64,000 nucleotides of DNA from Lentisphaera profundi (GCF_028728065.1 NZ_CP117811.1:744001-808000), one strand, 5' to 3'. Positions 15,734 to 25,574 are shown, counted from the stretch's first letter. The notes: generated from the sequence alone by a model not told the origin. Program-made: numbers and translations.

Positions 15734-17815
15734 CTAAACGAATTTACGCCAATACCATTCTAAACAGAAGAAGAATAAGATTAAGCAGAGAATGAAGTAG
15801 TTATCCCAGAGTGGAGTGTTTTTAACTTGTAGAGAAACGGAGTGAACACGGCCAGTACGATTCATTTTTTTGAGCCAGTCAGAAAAATCACTACGCAAGA
15901 CTTGAGCTCCCTTAGTTTGTTCGCTGAGAGTATTGAGTAATTGAAGATTAGTACTGATATCCTTAAGCTCATTATGTTCTTGGTTAACATAGAGTTGAGC
16001 AGGGAGTGAGACTAAACTTTCCTCATTCATTTTACTTTTGGCCTTAAATTCAATGAGGCCACTTTGCTCAAAAACTTGTGTGTGAGCATAGGATAAAGCC
16101 ATGGGTGTCATACTATGGTTTTGATCTTTGAAAGTGAGTTTCACATCAGCACCTTTAACTTGTGTACCTTCGGCATTTTTTAGACTCGCCGTAAAAAAGA
16201 CTTTTTCTTTTTGGACATAGTTTAGTTTGTTGCTTTTTACATTGAGTGAATCTTTGAGATCGTTTTCGCGAGCGCATAAAAAATAAGCGAGGCGAGTGAT
16301 GATGTCGTGGTAGAATTCTTGGTTTTCATTGAGGTTTAATTGCCAAAGTGAGTTGGTTTGAATCATGCCCAAGCGTGATGCTTTCCATTGGCGAGTGACA
16401 ATGAGTGGGGCAAGCGAACTATCTAGAATAACTTGTGAGCCAGGATTGGCACGACTCGGGAAAGTGATGCCGCTAATGGCTAGAGTATTTAAATTGTAAT
16501 CTTTAAAGTTTTTACTGATGAAGTGATTCTGGCTGAGTTCATTGATAATGATGTCTTGTTCGAGAGGGGCTCCTACAGGTAAAATGGGCAACGAATCAGC
16601 GAAAGCTAAATCTTGACTGAGGTATTTATTAAAGTCACTGCCATTAATAATGAGTACACCCTTTTTATTTAATGAGTAAAGTTCATAGAGTTCATTAAAA
16701 AAACGAGGCTTCAAGAATTTGGGATTGACCTGCGAGAGGATAATGAGGTCGTAATCATCCAATTGCGTTTCTTTCCAAAAATCATCTGCTCTTGAGCTTT
16801 GTAGTACGAAAGGTGAAGGACTGGTGAGAGTGAAGTGGGGGTTGGTTTCTAGGCTGCGGCGAAGGAATTTATAGTCAGCGGAGGGATGGGTGGCAAGCAA
16901 TAATATTTTGAGGCCTTCTTCACGAACGAAAATCAAGCGTTGAGCTTCGTTATCCAGAGGGGTGATTTCATTAGCGCGCGGAGGAGCCTTAATCGTCAAT
17001 AATTTGTAGGAAGCTTTGAGTTTTTTTTCAGGGACAATCATTTCGAGCTCTACAATATCATGATTGCTTTTAGCTAGGTAAGTTTGCGAAGTGAGCAATC
17101 GGCCTTCATGCATCAATTCAAAACTTTGGTTTTTCCCTTTCAGGCCTTTGAGTTCGGCGCGGAATTTTATTTTCAGATCTTGCTTATCTTGGATAAATTC
17201 AGGACTTCTCAACTCACTTAGTGAAATATCAGAAAATTGTCCTTGGAGTTTCTCTTTGCCAAAGGCGACAAAATAAACGGAGGTTTCATTTTGTTTAATA
17301 GTGTAAATCACTTTTTCTAAATCTTGACCATGGTTTTGGATGCCATCACTTAAGAGCATGAAGGCTTTTATTTTGTTATCTTCCTGAAGGCAAGTACTTA
17401 AAGCATTTGAAATAGAAGTCGCCGAACCAAGCTTATCTGGTGATGTTTCGTGGAGCTTTAAATCGAAGAAGCGGATTTCTACATTGAGGCGATCGAGTTC
17501 ATCAATTTCTTCTCTATGTTTCTCAATAAGACTAAGAGCATTTTTATATCTCGAAGGGAGCTCATCTTCAACTTCCATACTCTGAGATGAGTCAATGAGG
17601 ATGTAGAGACTCTGCTTCGAACTGATTGTTTGAGAGATCTTCCATGCGGGCTTTAAGGCACAAAAGAAAATTAATAGAGTGGCAATAAAACGAAAAATAA
17701 GATAGATAGGTTTCTTGCCTTGTTCGCGCTTCCAAAGGGCCCATAGAGACCAGAGGTAGAGGACAAAAATAATCGCTAGAATCGGTAGCGGTATAATCGG
17801 GGAGAAACTAGGCAT
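15734..17815 (-). CDS. Membrane protein with von Willebrand factor A domain
   Basis: Predicted inner-membrane protein, 693 residues. Two hydrophobic helices lie at the N terminus (about 8-27 and 38-57). A VWA domain follows with the metal-ion adhesion motif DSSQSM (about 75-80) and LLSDGIQNHG (about 156-165). A long extracytoplasmic part ends in a C-terminal helix (about 670-688). Such proteins follow BatA-type genes in MoxR-associated operons. Its start overlaps the upstream gene's stop by one base (TAATG). MoxR and DUF58 partners are not in this window. Role unknown; a chaperone-like or envelope-stress function is only a family-level guess. Confidence 0.8.
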   Translation of the reverse strand: MPSFSPIIPLPILAIIFVLYLWSLWALWKREQGKKPIYLIFRFIATLLIFFCALKPAWKISQTISSKQSLYILIDSSQSMEVEDELPSRYKNALSLIEKHREEIDELDRLNVEIRFFDLKLHETSPDKLGSATSISNALSTCLQEDNKIKAFMLLSDGIQNHGQDLEKVIYTIKQNETSVYFVAFGKEKLQGQFSDISLSELRSPEFIQDKQDLKIKFRAELKGLKGKNQSFELMHEGRLLTSQTYLAKSNHDIVELEMIVPEKKLKASYKLLTIKAPPRANEITPLDNEAQRLIFVREEGLKILLLATHPSADYKFLRRSLETNPHFTLTSPSPFVLQSSRADDFWKETQLDDYDLIILSQVNPKFLKPRFFNELYELYSLNKKGVLIINGSDFNKYLSQDLAFADSLPILPVGAPLEQDIIINELSQNHFISKNFKDYNLNTLAISGITFPSRANPGSQVILDSSLAPLIVTRQWKASRLGMIQTNSLWQLNLNENQEFYHDIITRLAYFLCARENDLKDSLNVKSNKLNYVQKEKVFFTASLKNAEGTQVKGADVKLTFKDQNHSMTPMALSYAHTQVFEQSGLIEFKAKSKMNEESLVSLPAQLYVNQEHNELKDISTNLQLLNTLSEQTKGAQVLRSDFSDWLKKMNRTGRVHSVSLQVKNTPLWDNYFILCLILFFFCLEWYWRKFV

Positions 17816-19656
17816 TAGATATCTCCCTTTTGCGTAAGGCGCAATTCAATTAAATTGATGGCCAAAATGACAATGAGTAAAATGATGGTCATGAAGGAGC
17901 TCGTGATATGAAAACCTTGGGAAGATATCTTATTGAGGTCTTGTTGTTTTTGGGCGTCAAAATAATCGTCGACAGCCATTTTTCGTTCGAGATTAACGGC
18001 ATAGGATTGATCATTACTGAGATCATAAAAGCCGCTTAAAAGCATTTTATTGTAGGAGATCGTCTTGGCCTCGATCTCGCTCTTGATGCCCTCAGGATTG
18101 GTGATGCTGACTTGCTTGCCAGTGTTTAACTGAATCGATTGCCCAATAGTGATATTATAAAGTTCTAAATGACTTTTAGCGGCAGTCAAAAGATGAATGA
18201 GTGGAGCAATAAAATTTGAATTCACCAATTCAGGACTGATGCCAAGTCCGCAAAATTTTAGTTGAGAATTATTGAATGAAGTACTGAAAACGATGTCTTT
18301 TTTAGTGAAAGTTTTTATTAGACTTTTTGTGGGACGGGATCTTTCTGAAAAGAATACGGTGCTGACTTGAGTGCTGTAGAGCTCATGACTAAAATCTTTG
18401 AGAATGGGGTTATTGCTAGAGAACTGCTTTAAGTTTTGTTCGGAATGAAAGCGGTCACTAAAAAGAGGTAGGAGTCGCGGGCTCCACTTAGCAAGATCAT
18501 CTTCGGGCATCGGCCAAAAGATGATGACTTTATTGAGTTGACTTAAGTTATTGATTTTATTCCAATCGGCTTCTGCAAGATTGCTTAAGCCAGAAAATAA
18601 GTAGATGTCGGAGGCGATAGCTAAGTTATTGAGGCTCGAAGATTTGATTTCGAAAGAGGGGCTTTGTTGTAAAGCAAGTTTACATAAGAGTCCAGGGCTA
18701 AGTTCGCCGTGTGCTGCTTGATCAATGATATGGAATTTTTTAGGGGATTGTGCTTGGCCCACAAAGTAATAATGATTGTCGGCTTCAAAGTTATCATCTA
18801 TATCGAGTTTGAAGTGGAGCTTAAATACATTTTTCTTGGGCGTGTAATTAAAGCTTAGTTTAATAGAAGATTGTTTATTCATGGGGATAGCTCGAGTTTG
18901 TATGATCTCGCCATCTTCATAGAGCTGTACATTCAAACCCGATAAGGAAGTATCGCCGCCCAAGCTTAATTCTAATTTAGAACTTTGATTAAGGATAAAA
19001 TTTGGCGGAGTCTTGAGCGTGTTGATATAATTATTGAATCTCCGTTTTTGAGTCGTATAAATAATGATGTTTTCTTGTTCGGGAAGTTTGTTTTTCCACG
19101 CATTTTTATTTAAATCCGTGATGCAGTGGATGGTAACTTTTTGTTTTTTATCATCGCCTTGATTGATGATTTTAGGGAAGTTAATGAGGCCAGTACTAGG
19201 GGAGAGCGATTTTATTTCTTCGAGAATATCTTGATGGATATAGCTGTAATCATTAAGTGAATTATTGACAGTGGCAATTTTGAGTGCACTGCCTTCGGGT
19301 AGGGATTTAATGATATCTCGAGCCATTTCTTTGGCTTCGTTTAATTGCTGGCCTTGTGCTGAATAGTATGAGTTATCGATGATAATGAGGTGCTGTTTCC
19401 CTAAATCTGCATTAAGGCCAGGAATAAAGGGTTGTGCTAAAAGAAGGACGGGGAGCGCAATAAGAAGCATGCGCATGAAGAGCAATAGCGAGCTTTTGAT
19501 TTTACGTGAGGAGGAGCTTTCGCTTAGGGCTTGCTCAATAAAAGCAAAGGTGGGGATTGCGACAGTTTTTGGTTTTTGCTTTTGAAACAAATGAATCAAA
19601 ACTGGAATAAGAATGGCCAATAAACCAAACAGCAATGAGGTGTGTATAAACTGCAT
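17815..19656 (-). CDS. BatA-type (aerotolerance N-terminal domain) membrane protein
   Basis: 613 residues. The N terminus is the BatA domain: helix 1 (about 5-24), the basic PKTVAIPTFAFIEQAL linker, and helix 2 (about 59-80, LLLFMRMLLIALPVLLLAQP). A VWA-like region follows (HLIIIDNSYYS, about 95-105) with a degenerate metal site. A C-terminal helix lies at about 588-606. It is first in a two-gene operon with the VWA protein, divergent from alanine dehydrogenase. The Bacteroides-style Bat operon is the closest known arrangement; function remains uncertain. Confidence 0.8.
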   Translation of the reverse strand: MQFIHTSLLFGLLAILIPVLIHLFQKQKPKTVAIPTFAFIEQALSESSSSRKIKSSLLLFMRMLLIALPVLLLAQPFIPGLNADLGKQHLIIIDNSYYSAQGQQLNEAKEMARDIIKSLPEGSALKIATVNNSLNDYSYIHQDILEEIKSLSPSTGLINFPKIINQGDDKKQKVTIHCITDLNKNAWKNKLPEQENIIIYTTQKRRFNNYINTLKTPPNFILNQSSKLELSLGGDTSLSGLNVQLYEDGEIIQTRAIPMNKQSSIKLSFNYTPKKNVFKLHFKLDIDDNFEADNHYYFVGQAQSPKKFHIIDQAAHGELSPGLLCKLALQQSPSFEIKSSSLNNLAIASDIYLFSGLSNLAEADWNKINNLSQLNKVIIFWPMPEDDLAKWSPRLLPLFSDRFHSEQNLKQFSSNNPILKDFSHELYSTQVSTVFFSERSRPTKSLIKTFTKKDIVFSTSFNNSQLKFCGLGISPELVNSNFIAPLIHLLTAAKSHLELYNITIGQSIQLNTGKQVSITNPEGIKSEIEAKTISYNKMLLSGFYDLSNDQSYAVNLERKMAVDDYFDAQKQQDLNKISSQGFHITSSFMTIILLIVILAINLIELRLTQKGDI

Positions 19657-19832
19657 AAAAAACTCCTAGTCTATTTTACATAAGCCTAAACTGAGTACAA
19701 GCCATTTTAGGCTAAGTATGAGCGTAAAGAGCGTATATTTTTTTGCTAAAAAAAAATGGAGAAAATTTCATAAAAAATTCGTTTTTGTAGCGTAGTGAAA
19801 TATATTAATTGGCATTAATAGGAGTTGAAATC

Positions 19833-20903
19833 ATGAAAATAGCTGTTCCAAAAGAAGTTAAAAAAAATGAGTCTCGCGTGGGTTTAAACCCTGTGAGTGC
19901 CGCTGCATTAGTAGATGCAGGTCATGAACTTATGATTGAGTCGAAGGCAGGAAGTAGAGCTGGTTTTAATGATGTTTTTTATGATAAATCCGGCTGTATT
20001 ATTTGCGAAGATCGCAAAGTTTTACACGATTGGGCCGATATGATTATAAAAGTCAAAGAACCCCAAAAAGATGAAGTCGCACTTTATCATGAAAATCAAA
20101 TTATCTTTACCTACCTTCACCTGGCCGCGGATGATGATCTGCTTCAGGGCTTATTAGATAAACGCGTACATGCTTTGGCCTACGAAACACTTCAGCTCGA
20201 TAATGGCTCATTGCCCTGTTTAAAACCGATGTCTCAAATTGCGGGACGCTTAGCCATACAAGAAGGAGCCAAATACTTAGAAAAACCCAGTGGGGGCCGA
20301 GGAGTGCTTCTAAGTGGCGTACCAGGAGTTCGCACGGGTAAAGTCTTGATTTTAGGTGCGGGAATCGTGGGTTTAAGTGCCTTGAAGATTGCAGTGGGAA
20401 TGGGTGCGGCTGTTACTATTATGGATATTAATGAAGCTCCCTTAGGTCGAATTGACGAAATTCATGAAGGGCGCGTGCAAACCTTGTTTGCGACTCGGGC
20501 AAATATCGAGCAGGAATTACCCTCAGTAGATTTAGTTGTGGGTGCGGTATTAATACCAGGTAGTAAGGCTCCGAAGCTCATTAGTCGTGACATGCTCAAG
20601 TTAGTGAAAATGGGTGCAGTCATCGTGGATGTAGCCGTCGATCAGGGGGGTTGTGTTGAAACGTCTCGACCAACGACTCATGATGATCCCGTTTACGAGA
20701 TTGATGGTGTTTTACATTATTGTGTAAGTAATATGCCTGGTGCGGTCCCACTTACGGCAACGCAGGCCCTATGTGCACAGACCTTACCTTACATAAAAAT
20801 GATTGCGGACTTAGGTTTAGAGAAAGCCTTAGAATCTAATACGGCACTGCAAAGAGCCGTAAACTTAAGCCGAGGACAAATCATCCATCCTGCCTTGATG
20901 TGA
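19833..20903 (+). CDS. ald: Alanine dehydrogenase
   Basis: NAD-dependent interconversion of L-alanine and pyruvate plus ammonia; cytoplasmic. The chosen ATG at 19833 (MKIAVPKEVKKNESRVGL) has AGGAG eight bases upstream and gives 356 residues; an ATT/TTG-type extension upstream is unnecessary. Substrate residues R15, K74 and catalytic H96 are in place. The NAD fold has VLILGAGIVGLSAL (about 171-184), and VDVAVDQGG (about 267-275) provides the active-site Asp. It is single, with a strong terminator after it. Confidence 0.95.
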   Translation: MKIAVPKEVKKNESRVGLNPVSAAALVDAGHELMIESKAGSRAGFNDVFYDKSGCIICEDRKVLHDWADMIIKVKEPQKDEVALYHENQIIFTYLHLAADDDLLQGLLDKRVHALAYETLQLDNGSLPCLKPMSQIAGRLAIQEGAKYLEKPSGGRGVLLSGVPGVRTGKVLILGAGIVGLSALKIAVGMGAAVTIMDINEAPLGRIDEIHEGRVQTLFATRANIEQELPSVDLVVGAVLIPGSKAPKLISRDMLKLVKMGAVIVDVAVDQGGCVETSRPTTHDDPVYEIDGVLHYCVSNMPGAVPLTATQALCAQTLPYIKMIADLGLEKALESNTALQRAVNLSRGQIIHPALM

Positions 20904-20930
20904 TTAGAGTATTTATTTTTATCTGAATAC

Positions 20931-20964
20931 AAAAAAAAGCGAAGCCCGGAGGCTTCGCTTTTTT
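20931..20964. terminator. Bidirectional rho-independent terminator
   Basis: An A-run plus AGCGAAGCC pairs with GGCTTCGCT plus a T-run around CGGA. It serves ald on the plus strand and the fucose operon on the minus strand. Confidence 0.9.
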
Positions 20965-20982
20965 AAATGATTGAAGTAAGAC

Positions 20983-22122
20983 TTAAGCTTCGATTAAGTG
21001 CTTATGTAGATCTTCGACTTTTTCACAGCCGACTTGTTCCATAACTTGCTGAACTTGCTTCTTAAGGATTTGCATGGCTTGATCACCACCCTTTGATCCC
21101 ATTGCACAAGCGCCAAACATGGGTGCACGTCCGAGAAAAGTGAAATCTGCACCGGAAGCGACAGATGATGCAATATCTACACCAGAGCGAATACCACCAT
21201 CCATCATAAGAGTCGTTTTGCCTTTCAGGGCTTTGGCTAATTTATTAAGAGGCTTAATAGTAGATTCACCTGAGTCGAGCTGGCGACCGCCGTGATTTGA
21301 TACAATCATACCATCTACGCCCAAGGCAATAGCTTTATTAGCATCTTCCTCATTCACGATACCTTTAATGACCAAGTTTCCTTTCCATTTATCACGGAGG
21401 GGTTTGATTTTTTCTTCAGTCAAACGGCCAGAAAAAGTTTTGTTCATAAAGAGACCTAAGTGCTTCATGCTAAGCCCTTTTGGGATATAAGGCTTCATCG
21501 TTTCGAATTCAGGTTTACCCGCAAGTAATTGTTCCCAAACCCAACGAGGTCTGCCCATCATTTGCATGATGTTGCGAGCCGTCATACGAGGTGGGATAGA
21601 GAGACCATTACGAATTTCTTTCGGACGGTAGGCAAATGTTGGTGTATCAGCTAAGATAACTAAAGTTTTGCAGCCGGCAGCCCAAGCACGCTCGAGAAGT
21701 TTATCACGAAGATCGTTTTCGGCTGGGTGGTAAAGCTGGAACCAAAAATCGCCTTCGGTAATTTCGGCAACAGTTTCAATGCTGGCAGTACCAACTGTAC
21801 TCAGGCAAAAGGGGACATTGTGTTGCTTTGCGGCTTTCGCAAGGATTTCACAAGATTTAGGCCACATTAGTCCCTGAAGACCTACAGGAGCAATGCCGAA
21901 AGGGGCATCATAAGTTTTGCCAAAGAGAGTGGTCTCTTGTGAGGCGCCTTTGAAATCTCTTAGGTAGTGAGGTTGTAGTTGAACATCGCGAATTTCGCTA
22001 GTATTACGAGCTAAATTGACTTCGGAAAAGCATCCGCCAGTTAAGTAGTCATAAGCAAAACCAGGCATGCGTTTTTTGGCGCGTTCAGCTAACCATTCTA
22101 TCGAGGGGTAACGTGAGTCCAT
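20983..22122 (-). CDS. lldD: FMN-dependent alpha-hydroxy-acid oxidase, probable L-lactate dehydrogenase
   Basis: FMN-dependent 2-hydroxy-acid dehydrogenase family, 379 residues. Visible are PVGLQGLMWP (about 77-86), the FQLYHP loop (about 133-138), the catalytic SNHGGRQLD (about 276-284) and the FMN phosphate site DGGIRSG (about 309-315). It is last gene of the L-fucose cluster. The final step of that pathway releases L-lactate and pyruvate, so L-lactate is the likely substrate (inference from context). 31 bases separate it from the upstream dehydrogenase gene. Glycolate or another 2-hydroxy acid cannot be excluded from sequence alone. Confidence 0.85.
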   Translation of the reverse strand: MDSRYPSIEWLAERAKKRMPGFAYDYLTGGCFSEVNLARNTSEIRDVQLQPHYLRDFKGASQETTLFGKTYDAPFGIAPVGLQGLMWPKSCEILAKAAKQHNVPFCLSTVGTASIETVAEITEGDFWFQLYHPAENDLRDKLLERAWAAGCKTLVILADTPTFAYRPKEIRNGLSIPPRMTARNIMQMMGRPRWVWEQLLAGKPEFETMKPYIPKGLSMKHLGLFMNKTFSGRLTEEKIKPLRDKWKGNLVIKGIVNEEDANKAIALGVDGMIVSNHGGRQLDSGESTIKPLNKLAKALKGKTTLMMDGGIRSGVDIASSVASGADFTFLGRAPMFGACAMGSKGGDQAMQILKKQVQQVMEQVGCEKVEDLHKHLIEA

Positions 22123-22153
22123 TTTGATTTATCCTTTTAGTTTAAGTGAAGTA

Positions 22154-22936
22154 TCACTTAACGGTACATTTACGGTCAAGGTGAGTATATCCGCCATCAG
22201 CGTAGAGGATTTGACCTGTGGTGTGTGAAGAGCGAGTCGAAGCAATGAAAGCCGTTAAGTCAGCTAATTCTGCAATAGTGGTCATGCGTTCACCGAGAGG
22301 TATCATTTGAGAAATGCGATCTTCTTCGGCTTGTGGATCATCAAGAGTACTGAGCCAGTTTTCATAAAGAGGCGTCATGCATTCGGCAGGAATGATAGAA
22401 TTCACACGAATATTTTTCATGCGGAATTCGAGTGCCCATTCACGAGTCAGAGCATTGATAGCACCTTTTGCAGCGGCATAACCTGTAGCATTGCCTTGGC
22501 CTGTTTCGGCAACTTTAGAGCCAATATTGATGATATTGCCCTGAGATTTTTCTAAGTGTGGAAGAGCGTAATGAACGAGCTCAAAAACATGGATAAGGTT
22601 ATTTTTAAGTGATTGCTGAAATTTGTCTAGTGAGTCAGTGATATTACAGCCATCATTGATACCGGCGTTATTGATCAAGACATCAATGGCGCCAAATTTT
22701 TCAATTGTTTGATTGATAATGCTTTCACAGATACCAGGAGAGGTTAAATCACCTGGAATATAGAGAACTTCAGTGCTTTCTTGAAGTTTAGCAATAGCTT
22801 TTTCTGTCGCTGCAGAAGGACGGCTAGGGATAACGAGTTTTGCGCCTTCAGCTGCTAATGATTCGGAAATACCACCGCCGATTCCGCGAGCGCCACCAGT
22901 GACGATGATGACTTTATCTTTTAAATTGAGGTCCAT
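22154..22936 (-). CDS. SDR-family dehydrogenase, probable L-fucose dehydrogenase
   Basis: Short-chain dehydrogenase of 260 residues: TGGARGIGGG nucleotide motif (about 14-23), NNAG (about 90-93), Ser139 region and the YAAAK catalytic pair (about 153-157). The C-terminal DGGYTHLDR is shared with bacterial L-fucose dehydrogenases of the non-phosphorylating pathway, as are NNLIHVFELVHYALPHL and IPAECMTPLYENW. It would oxidise L-fucopyranose to L-fucono-lactone. Position between the hydrolase and lactate oxidase genes supports this. A rhamnose- or related sugar specificity remains possible. Confidence 0.82.
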   Translation of the reverse strand: MDLNLKDKVIIVTGGARGIGGGISESLAAEGAKLVIPSRPSAATEKAIAKLQESTEVLYIPGDLTSPGICESIINQTIEKFGAIDVLINNAGINDGCNITDSLDKFQQSLKNNLIHVFELVHYALPHLEKSQGNIINIGSKVAETGQGNATGYAAAKGAINALTREWALEFRMKNIRVNSIIPAECMTPLYENWLSTLDDPQAEEDRISQMIPLGERMTTIAELADLTAFIASTRSSHTTGQILYADGGYTHLDRKCTVK

Positions 22937-23052
22937 AGAGTTTTCCTGAGTTTAGTGAAACTTGAAGCGCAAGTCTCATGTGAAATTATAAATGGCTACT
23001 TTGATGACTTAGGTCGAAATTTTGCAGGTTCCGCAGAACCTGCAAAACAGAA

Positions 23053-23901
23053 TTAGGCTTGGTGAGCTTTAGCCGTTTGAGCTGATTCGCCAAGACCTTC
23101 GATACCGAGCTCGATGACATCACCAGGCTGAATATACTGAGCAGGCTTGAAACCAAGACCAACGCCAGCAGGAGTACCTGTAGAGATAACGTCACCCGGC
23201 TCGAGTGTCATGTATTGACTGAGGTAAGAGATCACATGCTGAACATTGAAAATAAAGTTTTCTGTTGTGCCGTTCTGCTTTTGAACGCCATTCACTTTGA
23301 GCCACATTTTGAGACTATTTGGATTAGCAATCTCGTCAGCAGTCGCCATGAATGGACCGAGTGGTGCGAAAGTATCACAGCTTTTACCTAGTACCCATTG
23401 ACCTGATTTTTCGAGCTGATAAGCGCGCTCAGAGTAATCATTGTGAAGTGAGTAGCCAGCTACATAGTCGAGTGCATCCGCTTCAGAAACATAAGAAGCT
23501 TTTTTGCCGATAACGACTGCGAGTTCAACTTCCCAGTCAGTTTTTTCACTATTCTTAGGAATAACGATGTCATCATTAGGACCTACGAGTGCACTAGTCG
23601 CTTTAAAGAAAACTACGGGTTCAGCAGGAACAGCCATTCCGCCTTCTTCAGCGTGATCTTTAAAGTTAAGACCGATACAAACGATTTTACCTGGACGTTT
23701 AAGGATGGCACCGAGGCGAACATCAGCAGCTACAGCTGGGCAGTTAGAAAGATCAGCAGCAGAAAGTTTTTCTAGGCCACCATTTTCGAAGAATTCTGGT
23801 GTGTAGTCTTCAGTGATTGAGCTAACATCGATACGTGATCCGTCTTCTAATTGGAGACCTGGTTTTTCTGCGCCGAAAGCGCCAAAGCGAATAAGTTTCA
23901 T
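23053..23901 (-). CDS. Fumarylacetoacetase-family hydrolase, probable 2,4-diketo-3-deoxy-L-fuconate hydrolase
   Basis: FAH superfamily, 282 residues, cytoplasmic. IVCIGLNFKDHAEE (about 73-86), the metal-binding DWEVELAVVIG (about 122-132), and the C-terminal STGTPAGVGLGFKP (about 240-253) are typical of the 2,4-diketo-3-deoxy-L-fuconate hydrolase branch. That enzyme cleaves its substrate to pyruvate and L-lactate. It lies between two SDR genes of the same operon, with a ribosome site (AAAGGAT) before the ATG. Confidence 0.85.
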   Translation of the reverse strand: MKLIRFGAFGAEKPGLQLEDGSRIDVSSITEDYTPEFFENGGLEKLSAADLSNCPAVAADVRLGAILKRPGKIVCIGLNFKDHAEEGGMAVPAEPVVFFKATSALVGPNDDIVIPKNSEKTDWEVELAVVIGKKASYVSEADALDYVAGYSLHNDYSERAYQLEKSGQWVLGKSCDTFAPLGPFMATADEIANPNSLKMWLKVNGVQKQNGTTENFIFNVQHVISYLSQYMTLEPGDVISTGTPAGVGLGFKPAQYIQPGDVIELGIEGLGESAQTAKAHQA

Positions 23902-23946
23902 TATTTTATCCTTTTTATCTGTATTTATTATATAGTTATTGAATGA

Positions 23947-24723
23947 TTATTTTTTGATCTTTAGGAAACCGCCATCAACAGGGAAGTCTGTGCCTGTAAT
24001 GAAAGCCGCTTCTTCAGATGCGAGGAAAAGAGCCATGTTGGCGATTTCTTCTGGTTTTCCCATGCGACCAATTGGTTGAGTAGCAGAAAGTTTTTTGAAC
24101 ATTTCTTCTTCTTCACCAGGGTAGTTTTTGGCGATGAAACCATCAACGAAAGGAGTGTGGACACGCGCAGGTGAAATTGAGTTACAACGAATACCTTTAT
24201 CAACGTAGTCAGTAGCAACCGAAAGAGTCATGGTATAAGCTGCGCCTTTGCTCATGCTGTATGCAAAGCGATCAGGAATACCAATGCTTGAGGCGATTGA
24301 AGCGAGATTTACAATGGAGCCACCGCCATTTTCGACCATTTGTGGGATGCCAGCTTTGAGGCAGTTAAAAACACCTTTCACATTGACGTTGTAGATGCGA
24401 TCGAGTTCTTCTTCAGTACAAGTCTCGACGTTGCCAACGGCAGCAATGCCGGCATTGTTTACGAGGACGTCAAGAGGGCCATGTTCAGCTTTAAGGCTTT
24501 CGAAAATAGTTTGAATACCAGCGCCATCGGAAACATCACATTTATAAAATTGAACTTTGCCACCGCTAGATTTAATGGCATCTACTGTTTCAGTAGCTTG
24601 TTCTTCGTTAAAATCTAGGAGTGCTACAAAAGCACCTTCAGCTGCAAATCTTTCTGTGATTGCACGTCCAATACCAGATCCGCCGCCAGTAACGACTGCG
24701 ATTTTATTGTCTAATTTACCCAT
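23947..24723 (-). CDS. SDR-family dehydrogenase, probable 2-keto-3-deoxy-L-fuconate dehydrogenase
   Basis: 259 residues from the ATG at 24723 (MGKLDNKIAVVTGG), which has AAAGGA upstream and lies one base after the regulator's stop codon. TGGGSGIGR (about 12-20), NNAGIA (about 87-92), Ser and YSMSK (about 151-155) give a complete SDR active site. Context implies oxidation of 2-keto-3-deoxy-L-fuconate at C4 to the 2,4-diketo acid. The family is broad, so the substrate assignment is from the operon rather than from unique motifs. Confidence 0.8.
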   Translation of the reverse strand: MGKLDNKIAVVTGGGSGIGRAITERFAAEGAFVALLDFNEEQATETVDAIKSSGGKVQFYKCDVSDGAGIQTIFESLKAEHGPLDVLVNNAGIAAVGNVETCTEEELDRIYNVNVKGVFNCLKAGIPQMVENGGGSIVNLASIASSIGIPDRFAYSMSKGAAYTMTLSVATDYVDKGIRCNSISPARVHTPFVDGFIAKNYPGEEEEMFKKLSATQPIGRMGKPEEIANMALFLASEEAAFITGTDFPVDGGFLKIKK

Positions 24724-24724
24724 G

Positions 24725-25426
24725 TTAATTTCCTTTGTTATGATATAATTTTTTTGATTGTTGAACATGTTTTAAGAGCAGAGTTGAAGCAAGATCGGCA
24801 TCTTGATTTTTTATTGCTTGAGTTATAGCCGCGTGCTCATCGCATAAGTTGGCAAGCATTTCTTTTGAGCTATAAACCTGCATGCTTATTTTCACGAAGG
24901 CTTCATAGAGTGATTCTAGAAGAGTGTAAAATAAATCGTTTCCAGAGGCTTTAATGATGCTCAAATGAAAGGAATGATCCAAACGGCCAAATTTCTCTAA
25001 ATCATCAAAGTTATTACGCATCTCTTCAATGCGCTTCTCAAGAGTTTTGATGAGCGAATCATCGGGATTTTGGCAAACAGTTCTGATGCAGTCAGTTTCT
25101 AATAATTCACGTAATTCGATGATTTCTTTATAGAGTGGCGTATCAAGGTTTAAACTTGCCAAGAGGGACATAGACCTCTGTAAGTTTGAGGTGTTATTGC
25201 GACTTATATAATTGCCACTTCCGGGAATTGAATGAATGATTCCTTGGGATTTGAGTTGCTGAATAGCTTCTCTCACAACGGTTCGACTCACTCCAAATGA
25301 TTGACAAAGACGAGCCTCGGATGGAATAGGCTGATCTGGAACAAAGCGTTTGTCTAAAATGCTTTTCTCAAGTTCTTTCGCTACTTGGGCGCTCAGTTTT
25401 TCTCTGTCGTTTAAAGTCTTGAACAT
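24725..25426 (-). CDS. GntR/FadR-family transcriptional regulator
   Basis: DNA-binding repressor or activator of 233 residues. An N-terminal winged helix-turn-helix (about 8-72, PSEARLCQSFGVSRTVVREAI) is followed by an all-helical FCD effector domain with the acidic/histidine metal pocket (DHSFH about 151-155, DEHAA about 200). The preferred start is the ATG at 25426 (MFKTLNDREK). It is first gene of the fucose operon and couples to the SDR gene one base away. Two 23-bp direct repeats lie just upstream and are candidate operators. A fucose-pathway acid is the likely effector (inference). Confidence 0.85.
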   Translation of the reverse strand: MFKTLNDREKLSAQVAKELEKSILDKRFVPDQPIPSEARLCQSFGVSRTVVREAIQQLKSQGIIHSIPGSGNYISRNNTSNLQRSMSLLASLNLDTPLYKEIIELRELLETDCIRTVCQNPDDSLIKTLEKRIEEMRNNFDDLEKFGRLDHSFHLSIIKASGNDLFYTLLESLYEAFVKISMQVYSSKEMLANLCDEHAAITQAIKNQDADLASTLLLKHVQQSKKLYHNKGN

Positions 25427-25453
25427 TTTAGCCTTAGAATAAGTTATTGCAGC

Positions 25454-25504
25454 AGTATAGATCTGTATGACAGCTTCTTGTAGTATAGATCTGTATGACA
25501 GCTT
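25454..25504. promoter_or_regulatory. Two direct operator-like repeats upstream of the GntR gene
   Basis: AGTATAGATCTGTATGACAG is repeated exactly at 25454 and 25482 (identity continues for 23 bases; spacing 28). The core ATA-AGATCT-GTA is a near-palindrome centred on AGATCT. The location 28-78 bases before the regulator's ATG suits autoregulation, though a plain tandem duplication is possible. Confidence 0.55.
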
Positions 25505-25574
25505 TATCAAGTGCTGAATAATATTTTTTAAGAAGTGGAGGGAAAGAGGCTACTTAAAAGATGGATAAGCACCT

